From contig NC_079492.1 in NCBI RefSeq assembly GCF_020520425.1, forward strand, positions 110,643,157-110,707,156: a stretch of DNA of 64,000 bases, written 5' to 3'. The position numbers were made by a program, and so were the translations under genes. Below, one piece after another: positions 56,250 through 64,000 of this stretch. The notes below the pieces were generated by a model that saw only the letters and a program-made list of their open reading frames with translations, was not told the origin of the DNA and did not search any database. How positions within the stretch are numbered: the first letter of the stretch is position 1; every line of letters starts with the position of its first letter. This DNA is from Spinacia oleracea (taxonomy: Eukaryota > Streptophyta > Magnoliopsida > Caryophyllales > Amaranthaceae).

Positions 56250-59200
56250 TCTCTTTACAGATTCTAGTGAAGGGGAACAGCTCGTGGTATCTCGACAGCG
56301 GGTGTTCCAAACACATGACAGGAGACAAATCTAAATTCCTCTCACTAGAAGCCTACAATGGAGGAACTGTGACCTTTGGAGACAACATGAAAGGAGAAAT
56401 TATTGGAATTGGAAAAGTTGGAAGGTCAAGTTCCTACGCCATTGAAAATGTATTTTTAGTCGAGGGTTTGATGCACAGTCTACTAAGCATCTCTCAATTC
56501 TGTGACAAAGGAAACTCTGTAAGTTTTACTTCTGAAAACTGTCAAATCATAAACAATAACACTGGGAAGGTTATTTTGGAAGGAACTCGTAAAGGGAACA
56601 CATATTCTGTGGATCTCAATACAGTTCCCAGGAACAATCTAACCTGCCTCAGTGCCCTTGAAGAAAATTCCCTACTATGGCACAGGAGGTTTGGACATGC
56701 TAGTTTCTCGCTGCTTGACAAACTAAGATCAAAGGAACTGGTTCGAGGACTCCCCTCAATCAAGTTCCTAACTGATAAAGTGTGTGATGCATGTGCAAAA
56801 GGCAAGCATGTCCGAAGTTCCTTTAAATCTAAGAAATTGGTAAGCACCACAAAACCATTGGAACTCATCCATATGGACTTATGTGGACCAATGAGAATTC
56901 AAAGCAGAAGTGGGAAAAAATATGTATTAGTTATTGTTGATGATTACTCTCGCTTTACTTGGGTCATATTTCTAACAAGCAAGGATGAAACGTTTGATGA
57001 GTTTGTTACATTTTCAAAGAAAATCCAGAAAACCACAGGTCACCAACTGATCCATATAAGATCAGATCATGGAACAGAATTTGAAAACTACAAATTCGAT
57101 GAATACTGCAAGGAACAAGGTATGGATCACAATTTCTCAGCTCCCAGAACTCCACAACAAAATGGAGTTGTTGAGAGGAAAAATAGAACCCTAGAGGACA
57201 TGGCAAGAACCATGCTAATAGCCAGTTCCTTGCCTAGGAACTTCTGGGCTGAAGCAGTCAATACTGCTTGTTACATTATAAATAGAGTTATGATTCGAGC
57301 AATCCTAAACAAAACCCCCTATGAGCTACTAAAAGGTATAAAACCCAACATCTCTTACTTTAGAGCCTTTGGGAGCAAATGTTTTGTCCACAACAATGGA
57401 AAAAGGAACTTGGGGAAGTTTGATGAAAGAAGCGACGAGGCAGTGTTCCTAGGATATGCCTTAAATAGCAAGGCTTATAGAGTTTATAACAAAAGATCTA
57501 TGTGTGTTGAGGAAAGTGTACATATAATATTTGATGAATCTAACAAAACTGACATAGTACAGGAACAAGAATTTTTCGAGATTGGTTTATCTCGTGCTGC
57601 AGAAAATGATGAGGAGTTCCAAATAAGCAAACACACAGCAAGAGGAACTGCTCAACAAAATCAAGAAGTTCCCGTACTAGAGGAACAAGCAGAAAACCAA
57701 GAAGATCCAGAAACAACACCAGAGGAACCCCAACAGGGAACTCAGGTCATAGAAGGAACTGACGAAAATGCCACAACACCAGTAGCTCAATTTCAACCTA
57801 AACCTTGGAAGCATCTAAAGTCCCACCCAATGGAACTCATTGTGAGTGACATCAGAAAAGGAACTCAGACAAGGTCACAACTAAGGAACTTTTGCGCATT
57901 CCACGCGTTCCTCTCCATATTTGAGCCAAGAAATCACACTGAGGCTCTGGAAGATGCTGACTGGATCATTGCCATGCAAGAAGAATTAAATGAATTCAGA
58001 AGAAACAAGGTATGGCACTTGGAACCCAAACCAAAGCACCAGAAGGTGATAGGGCTAAAATGGGTGTTCCGGAACAAGAAAGATGAACATGCAACAATCA
58101 TAAGGAACAAAGCAAGGTTAGTGGTCAAAGGTTATAATCAACAGGAAGGCATTGACTTTGAAGAAACATTTGCACCTGTTGCTAGATTAGAAGCCATTAG
58201 AATCTTAATTGCTTTTGCTGCTTTCATGGGTTTTAAACTTTATCAAATGGATGTTAAATGTGCTTTCTTAAACGGTTTCTTAGAGGAAGATGTTTATGTG
58301 GAACAGCCCCCTGGATTTGAAAATCCCGAATTTCCAAATCACATTTACAAATTAGATAAGGCTCTCTATGGACTAAAACAAGCCCCTAGATCTTGGTACG
58401 AGAGATTATCAAAGTTCCTCCTTCAAAATGATTTTAAAAGAGGTAGAATAGACAAAACCTTATTCTTAAAATCTAGAGGAACTGACTTGTTAGTAGTTCA
58501 AATTTATGTTGATGATATATTATTTGGAGCAACTAATGAAAATTTGTGCAAGGATTTTGCAAGCTTGATGAGCAGTGAATTTGAAATGAGTATGATGGGG
58601 GAACTCAACTTCTTCCTTGGTTTACAAATCAAGCAAACCGAGGAGGGAATCATGATACACCAACAAAAGTATGTGAAGGAACTCCTAAAGAAATATGAGC
58701 TAGAATCAGCCAAAGTAAATCACACTCCCATGGGAACTGCTACCAGATTAGACACTGATCCAAATGGGAAAAGTGTGAATCAAACAAAATACAGAGGTAT
58801 GATTGGATCTCTATTATATTTAACAGCCAGTAGACCTGACATTTCTTTTAGTGTAGGACTATGTGCAAGATTTCAATCAAATCCAAAGGAGTCCCATCTA
58901 ACTGCGGTGAAAAGAATACTAAGATATCTCAAAGGAACTGATGACCTATGCCTTTACTATCCAAGAAGTGGATCCTTCGAGCTAAGAGGATATGCAGATG
59001 CTGATTATGCAGGTGACTTAGTGAATAGAAAAAGCACATCAGGTATGGTACAGTTCCTAGGTCCATGCATGGTTTCTTGGGGTTCCAAGAAACAGAATAC
59101 TGTTGCTCTATCCACAGCTGAAGCTGAGTATGTAGCTGCTGCAGCTTGTTGCTCACAAATTCTATGGATAAAACAACAGCTAAGAGATTTTGGTATTATC

Positions 59201-59449
59201 TATGATTGTGTTCCTATCTATTGTGATAACACTAGTGCTATTTGTATTTCAAAAGATCCGGTTCATCATTCCCGAGTCAAACACATCCACATCAGACACC
59301 ATTTCCTTAAAGATAATGTTGAGAAAGGTTTGATCAAATTAGATTTTTGCCAAACTGATCACCAAATTGCTGATATTTTAACTAAGCCTTTGAACAGAGA
59401 GAAACATGAGAAAATGAGAATGGAACTCGGAATGATCAAGCTAAGGTAA
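56246..59449 (+). CDS. pol polyprotein of the SIRE-like element
   Basis: Carries protease, integrase, reverse transcriptase and RNase H for replication. The frame opens at 56243, just after an in-frame TAA, and overlaps the gag stop by a few bases in the -1 frame; it has no AUG there, so expression needs frameshifting or splicing. Numbering from 56246: protease LDSGCSKHM with Asp17; GAG-pre-integrase LLWHRRFGH; integrase D211, D274 and E310 (DD35E); reverse transcriptase with [21 protein letters not shown] and the YVDD box at 754-757; and RNase H with [10 protein letters not shown] and YCDNTSA. It ends normally at 59449. All catalytic residues I can check are present. Confidence 0.92.
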   Translation: MISLQILVKGNSSWYLDSGCSKHMTGDKSKFLSLEAYNGGTVTFGDNMKGEIIGIGKVGRSSSYAIENVFLVEGLMHSLLSISQFCDKGNSVSFTSENCQIINNNTGKVILEGTRKGNTYSVDLNTVPRNNLTCLSALEENSLLWHRRFGHASFSLLDKLRSKELVRGLPSIKFLTDKVCDACAKGKHVRSSFKSKKLVSTTKPLELIHMDLCGPMRIQSRSGKKYVLVIVDDYSRFTWVIFLTSKDETFDEFVTFSKKIQKTTGHQLIHIRSDHGTEFENYKFDEYCKEQGMDHNFSAPRTPQQNGVVERKNRTLEDMARTMLIASSLPRNFWAEAVNTACYIINRVMIRAILNKTPYELLKGIKPNISYFRAFGSKCFVHNNGKRNLGKFDERSDEAVFLGYALNSKAYRVYNKRSMCVEESVHIIFDESNKTDIVQEQEFFEIGLSRAAENDEEFQISKHTARGTAQQNQEVPVLEEQAENQEDPETTPEEPQQGTQVIEGTDENATTPVAQFQPKPWKHLKSHPMELIVSDIRKGTQTRSQLRNFCAFHAFLSIFEPRNHTEALEDADWIIAMQEELNEFRRNKVWHLEPKPKHQKVIGLKWVFRNKKDEHATIIRNKARLVVKGYNQQEGIDFEETFAPVARLEAIRILIAFAAFMGFKLYQMDVKCAFLNGFLEEDVYVEQPPGFENPEFPNHIYKLDKALYGLKQAPRSWYERLSKFLLQNDFKRGRIDKTLFLKSRGTDLLVVQIYVDDILFGATNENLCKDFASLMSSEFEMSMMGELNFFLGLQIKQTEEGIMIHQQKYVKELLKKYELESAKVNHTPMGTATRLDTDPNGKSVNQTKYRGMIGSLLYLTASRPDISFSVGLCARFQSNPKESHLTAVKRILRYLKGTDDLCLYYPRSGSFELRGYADADYAGDLVNRKSTSGMVQFLGPCMVSWGSKKQNTVALSTAEAEYVAAAACCSQILWIKQQLRDFGIIYDCVPIYCDNTSAICISKDPVHHSRVKHIHIRHHFLKDNVEKGLIKLDFCQTDHQIADILTKPLNREKHEKMRMELGMIKLR

Positions 59450-59724
59450 TTGCCAAATTGGAGTTCCTCTAAGGCAAAAGCAAAAATCATGGTACATATA
59501 GACTATTACAAACACAAAATCTTGTGTGCAAACATAGTTGAAGCTTACCATCGTGGCAAATTCACTCACACTTCAAATGAGCAAGGTAAGCAGTTCCTTT
59601 CAAACTAGTTAAGTCAGAGATACGAAATTAAGCAAGTCAAAGTCAAACACAATTTTTTTTCATTTTCCTTTTATTTTTATCTATTTATTTTTTAAATTAA
59701 AAACCGAATACCCATATTCAAAGA

Positions 59725-61542
59725 ATGTTTGGAACGGTTCCATTGGCAATAAATAGGAGAAACTCTTCACTTTCCACAATCAATCCATGCAACCCCCTTT
59801 CTCTCTCTCACACGCCTTCTCCACTGACATCACCTCTCCTTCCACCTATAAAAACCCCCACCATGGTGCTCACAAGCAACAACACTGATCTCACATCCCT
59901 CAAACGAAAGAGAAACCCTTCATCTCCTGTTCCCATGGATACCTCACCCATTCAATCGCCAATTCCTCTTCGATCCCACAATCCAATGCTCGCAATCACT
60001 CAGGGGGAACAAACCAACACTGACATCGAAATGAAATCCCCAATCTCAAACCCTAGATCCTCCACAAGAAAATCCAAAAAACGACGAGTGGAAGCTTCTG
60101 GTGAAAACATCGAGGAAACAGAGGAGAATGCTCAAACTCAGGGGGAAGCAAAAGGGTCCAAGAAACTCACTGCAAAGGAAAACAATCTGGTCGAGGGGTT
60201 CGCAATCAACTCAACATGGTGTGAAGCCACGAAATTTAAAGAGTTGATGGAAATCCTTGAACAACAAAAGTGGGTAAGTCTGTTGAGTACCTATGCCAAA
60301 TCCCCCTTAATTCCTGAAGCTATGAAAGAATTCTGCAAGAACTTTGCATGTGTTGATAATGTATGTTCAAGTAAAGTGAATGGAACTCGCATCGAATTTG
60401 ATGCCTCTTATCTGGAACAGCTGTTTGGTACACCCAATAGGGGTTTTGATATGTGGCTCAAAGGTCAAATCACAGTGACCATAGATAATGTAGATGAGAA
60501 AGATATAGTTGGTTCCATTGGAGGAGATTCTAAAGTATCCACCTCCACCTCACACAACTGCTTTTCACCTCTTCAAAAATTACTGTTTAATATTGTGTGG
60601 AGAGGTGTAGTTCCTCGAACTCAGAAGAGGAACATAGCAAGTCTGTTTGATGCATGTCTCATGTATTGTCTTGAAAGGAAAATTCCCATAAACTTCCCTG
60701 CAATCATGATCAAACACTTATCCACCTGTATCCCCAAATTCAAAATTCCATACTCCTCCCTTCTTACAGAAATCTTCAAAAGCTTCTCAGTTGACCTTAG
60801 CCCATACTTTGTGATTCCCTTAAAATCCACCCAAATCCTTCAACTTGAAATGCTCCATCTATTAAATCTTAAAGTGGTTCAGGGTAAAGTCATAAGGGCT
60901 GGAAAGGAAGAGAAACAAGATGAGGAAGATCAGGAAGGAACTGTAGTTAAAGAAGAAGTGGAGGAGGAGGAGGAACTCGAACAAATAGAGGTCCCTTTAC
61001 CTCGAGGGAACAGGAAGAGTGTAGGAAAAAGAAAGAGCATGAGGGTGGCAATGAAGGAGAACAAGAAAAGAGGGCCTGTCTTCATGGAAATAAATGAGGA
61101 AGGGGATGTCAAGGAGATGCCCATAGAGGAGGATGCTGTTCCACTGAATCAAGAGGAACTGCCTGAAACTGTTGGGCCAAGAAAAAGGACACCCAGATCC
61201 TCCAAAAAGTCCAAAGCTCGTCGTGTTCCATCTGAACAGGAACATGTTCAAGATCATGGGGGTGCCTGGAACACAAAGGATGATCAGATATTGGAGCTAA
61301 AGGCAACAGTTGCTCGTCTGGTGGAACTACAGGAGGGAACAGATCACAGGATTAGCTCAATGCAGGCCCACATAGGTGCATTGGTTACAAGTGTCAAGAC
61401 TCTCCAAAACGATCTTCACCACTACTCAGAACAAGCCAATGCAACTCGTGCCACAATCCTCACCAAGATCAACAATCTGGAATCTTTTGAGGAGACTGTG
61501 ATAGAAGAAACTGCTGGTTCTGGTTCCCCATCCCAAGCCTAA
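59725..61542 (+). CDS. third ORF of the SIRE-like element (function unknown, env-like position)
   Basis: 605 codons open, in the position where SIRE-type elements carry a so-called env-like ORF. From residue ~140 (KLTAKENNLVEGFAINSTWC) to ~350 it resembles the plant 'putative transposon protein' (Transposase_32-type) domain. An acidic and basic low-complexity middle (DEEDQEGTVVKEEVEEEEELE, then RKSVGKRKSMR, a possible nuclear signal) follows. The C-terminal ~70 residues form heptads typical of a coiled coil (DQILELKATVARLVELQ...). I see no signal peptide and no clear transmembrane segment, so an envelope role is not supported. An alternative start is at 59863 (MVLTSNNTDL). It lies about 275 bases after pol. 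Confidence 0.75.
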   Translation: MFGTVPLAINRRNSSLSTINPCNPLSLSHTPSPLTSPLLPPIKTPTMVLTSNNTDLTSLKRKRNPSSPVPMDTSPIQSPIPLRSHNPMLAITQGEQTNTDIEMKSPISNPRSSTRKSKKRRVEASGENIEETEENAQTQGEAKGSKKLTAKENNLVEGFAINSTWCEATKFKELMEILEQQKWVSLLSTYAKSPLIPEAMKEFCKNFACVDNVCSSKVNGTRIEFDASYLEQLFGTPNRGFDMWLKGQITVTIDNVDEKDIVGSIGGDSKVSTSTSHNCFSPLQKLLFNIVWRGVVPRTQKRNIASLFDACLMYCLERKIPINFPAIMIKHLSTCIPKFKIPYSSLLTEIFKSFSVDLSPYFVIPLKSTQILQLEMLHLLNLKVVQGKVIRAGKEEKQDEEDQEGTVVKEEVEEEEELEQIEVPLPRGNRKSVGKRKSMRVAMKENKKRGPVFMEINEEGDVKEMPIEEDAVPLNQEELPETVGPRKRTPRSSKKSKARRVPSEQEHVQDHGGAWNTKDDQILELKATVARLVELQEGTDHRISSMQAHIGALVTSVKTLQNDLHHYSEQANATRATILTKINNLESFEETVIEETAGSGSPSQA

Positions 61543-62052
61543 ATCACCCTATCCCATGTTTCTTTTATCTTTTGCCATGGAACAATCTTTTTAATTTGCT
61601 TTCGGTTTGTATAATCTTCAAACTTGGGTATTTGTTCCATCTTATTTTGACTTGCTTGGTTACACATATCTATGCTTTCTAGTCTTGATCATTACTGCTT
61701 GCTTTCAATTTATTGTATGAGTTGGTTTAATACTTTGAGGCTAGCTTAACTTGCCAAACGTTGATCGTGGGGCACTGTGTTTGGAATGGCTATATTTCGT
61801 GCTATGCTTTTTGTTGATGTCAACAGGGGGAAGTCATGGGTGCAAACTTCCAAGGCACACTCAATCCAGTTCCTGAATCAATCTCTCTGAATCTCTCTGT
61901 AAGCCAAGGGTGCTCCTCTTTCTTCTCTCTAATCTTTCTCTTTTGTTTTTTTTTTTCTGTTTCACAATAGTCTGTATAAGTTCTTGTTTGTTTGTACTTA
62001 CTCTCTTTGTAAAAAGTTTGCAAGTGTTGTCATCACCAAAAAGGGGGAATAT
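61543..62052 (+). other. 3' untranslated region and polypurine tract of the SIRE-like element
   Basis: Non-coding DNA ending in AAAAAGGGGGAATAT directly at the 3' LTR. A second purine-rich tract (CAGGGGGAAGTCATGGG) at 61824-61840 could act as an additional plus-strand primer. Confidence 0.7.
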
Positions 62053-63349
62053 TGTTGTTCCTAAGTTTTGGTTGATGACACACACATATTGCAAACTTCC
62101 TGATTATGGTTGCTAAATGACTTTGAACAGGCATATGCCCAAGTTTCTATTAGGATAGGAACTTGAATAAACTGGTGAAGTTCCTGAGGTACACTTGGAA
62201 CAGTCAATGGAGTTTCAGAGCTGGAAGTTGTATCTGTTCCAGTTTGAAGTCACAAGAGGAGCAACACAGTTACATATCAAGAGTTCCGAATATCCACAAG
62301 AACTATTACAGACTCATAGCCAAGAGTTCCTGTGTTAGCAAGAGAGGAACTCATCAATGTTCCTTAGCTGGAACGTCTGAAGCTTCTGAGTTGCAAGTTC
62401 CAGACAAAGGGAAGACATAAAGTCTAGGTAGTCCACTGTACTTAGAATTTTATGTAAATATTAATTATGCAAATGGTATATAGAGTACTCAAGGAACTTA
62501 TGATTTAATTAGGCCATTTATTTTATTGGAAGCGATTTTTATGGAAAACATTTTCATAAATAAAAACAAGTTTTACATATTTAATATAAAATAGATTTAC
62601 GTGTTATTTTATTTAAACAAAACTTATTTTCCTAAATATTCTCCTAAGTTTTTGTAGATAAATAAAATCTGTTTTAAAGAAATATTTTAGGGTTTGATTG
62701 AGTCAAACCACCAACTGCTTTGTGGCTGAACGTGGGAAGTGGTCTTCCCCTTGTTCCTCAAGTCAAGGGACGTGGAGACCAAAGTGCTGGCAGTTAGCAG
62801 TTGAGGTTTTGAAGGGAACTAACCCTAAGGATAAACACTATAAAAGGGAAATCGTTTTTGGTTTAAAGTACACAAACATTCTGAGAGTTTTTGCTTTCCT
62901 AAAAACGTTTTGTCTAAGATTTTCTAAAACAGTTTGTGTCCTAGTTAATATCAAAGTTCCTAAGTTCCTTATATCCACACAAAAGCATTATTAATATCTA
63001 GAGTTATCCAAACACGAATTATATTTTGTATTAGTAAGGATAGAGTTATCCTGTTTAGACTTAGAGTTTAAGTCTGAGAGAGAGAAGTCAAGGAGTTGTA
63101 ATCGAAGTAGATTACTGTGAGGAACACGAGTTTGAGAGGAACTTGTGTTGGAGAGATTATTGTAATCGAGGCATTACCATAATAAAAGAATTCTCTTCTT
63201 GATTAGTATCAAGAAGTTTTCACAATTATTGTTATTGTCTTCTCTATTCTCAGTTTCTTGATTGTTTCTTAAGTTCCGCAAGAAACTTTATCAAAGTTCT
63301 AATTACAATTCACCCCCCCCCTCTTGTGCGTGTTCCTACTGGAATAACA
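62053..63349 (+). repeat. 3' LTR of the SIRE-like element
   Basis: 1297 bp and apparently identical to the 5' LTR. Confidence 0.95.
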
Positions 63350-63354
63350 ATACT

Positions 63355-64000
63355 AAGGAAATATAGATCAGTCGATATGACAGAGTTGGTCGTCCATTTC
63401 GCAATCATATTTGCTACATTTTTCTATGGTATGTACAATAAACCAGCTACATTCATTTCATTCAAACCAAGTATACATGCACATAGAACGAGAGGAGGAA
63501 AAGCATGGAAAAAGGACTATAAAATATATTGCCATAACTGTTTAGATATACTTACACAGACAAGGAGCCTTTGTTATGAAAATTGTCTAACTACCTATCG
63601 GCCATGGAATCGAAGATAAACTCTTCCCCTCTTCATAAATGACAACCAACATCCAATTATTTATACTTCATAAACAAGGAAAACATTATTTTAAAGGGAA
63701 AAATGAGACTGATTCAAAGCATTAAGATAAATAAATAGTATAGATGTACTTACTCTTGACGGATTGGGGCAAGTATATATTTCTTCTTACTTTGCTCGGT
63801 AATTGAATGATTCACCTATTTTGTGTGCATGGTGGGACGAAGTTTAACCAGTGTTAGCTTATGAGGACAAAAAATCCAAATTCTTCTTGGACTTTGTTTT
63901 TCGTGATCTCGTTTTGCAAAAACCTTAACTAATTCAACAAGTATTAGTTACCTGTATTAATCATATCTAGCTTATGTTAAACAAAGTTTAGAGATCACAT
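63355..64000. other. CACTA-type element interior, continuing past the window
   Basis: AT-rich DNA beyond the SIRE-like insertion. A 97-codon frame crossing the LTR edge (63326-63619) is probably chance. No right CACTA end is seen. Confidence 0.45.

Larger units (their letters stand above)
53050..63354 (+). mobile_element. SIRE/Maximus-like Copia retrotransposon, complete
   Basis: The element proper is 53055-63349 (10,295 bp), flanked by a 5-bp duplication ATACT (53050-53054 and 63350-63354). The two 1297-bp LTRs (TGTTGTTCC...GGAATAACA) look identical by eye, including a run of nine Cs. A primer-binding site TTGGTATCAGAGCC starts at 54353. gag, pol and a third ORF downstream of pol are all open. 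A polypurine tract AAAAAGGGGGAA precedes the 3' LTR. The third ORF and the layout are those of the SIRE lineage. This is the youngest large element in the window. Confidence 0.95.
51393..64000 (+). mobile_element. CACTA-type element with captured exons, left end to beyond the window
   Basis: Starts CACTACTACAAAAATAGG, followed by inverted 'agacctcc/ggaggtct' and 'gggtctc' blocks to about 51690 and 'ggcctggaaattcagcat', as at 14115. Spliced fragments of host genes follow on the minus strand. A SIRE-like retrotransposon is inserted at 53055-63349. The right end is not visible, so the extent is open. Confidence 0.6.

Noticed and set aside
63326-63619. 97-codon frame at the right edge of the SIRE-like LTR
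   Set aside because: It begins inside the LTR, crosses the insertion site and matches nothing I know.

Overview
This is nuclear DNA from a flowering plant. Evidence: intron-containing and intronless plant genes, two plant-type tRNA genes, and dense nested transposons (Copia, Gypsy, CACTA, hAT, MULE, Stowaway, Helitron, LINE). The style suggests a Caryophyllales dicot such as spinach or a relative, but that is an impression and not a demonstrated identification.

Layout. 1-5.7 kb: a three-exon cis-prenyltransferase gene (minus strand) whose large first intron holds a Helitron that itself holds a 5'-truncated LINE. 5.7-10.6 kb: small DNA transposons (hAT-like MITE, a Stowaway inside a Helitron start, a MULE MITE with 9-bp target duplications, a short Helitron) and two minus-strand tRNA genes, one an unusual Arg(TCG) and one a normal Ala(AGC). 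10.7-12.5 kb: a single-exon EXO70 gene. 13.3-30.4 kb: a CACTA-type left end at 14115, a hAT-like element (14817-28731, 8-bp duplications), and inside that a young 10.7-kb Copia element (17733-28450, 5-bp duplications). Beyond the hAT lie an aconitase gene fragment and a solo LTR. 30.4-33.4 kb: two Stowaways, a MULE and a short CACTA-like MITE. 34.1-35.5 kb: a single-exon 3-ketoacyl-CoA synthase most like KCS12.

35.7-64 kb is a stack of elements. A degenerate Ty3/Gypsy element carries a complete 6.9-kb CACTA transposon in gag (36489-43435, TTG duplications) and is cut in its reverse transcriptase by a minus-strand Copia copy of the same family as the one at 17.7 kb. That Copia is cut at 51393 by a second CACTA-type element carrying intron-containing pieces of what looks like a plasma-membrane H+-ATPase gene. 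That element in turn holds a 10.3-kb SIRE-like Copia element (53055-63349) whose two 1297-bp LTRs look identical and which carries a third ORF.

The host genes are three unrelated single-copy-style genes (isoprenoid chain elongation, exocytosis, very-long-chain fatty acid/wax synthesis); nothing suggests that they work as a cluster. I found no wholly new system. The most interesting material is the captured host exons in the CACTA elements, the 160-bp array that interrupts the CACTA protease gene, the apparently intact SIRE-like element, and an inverted duplication in the Copia leader.
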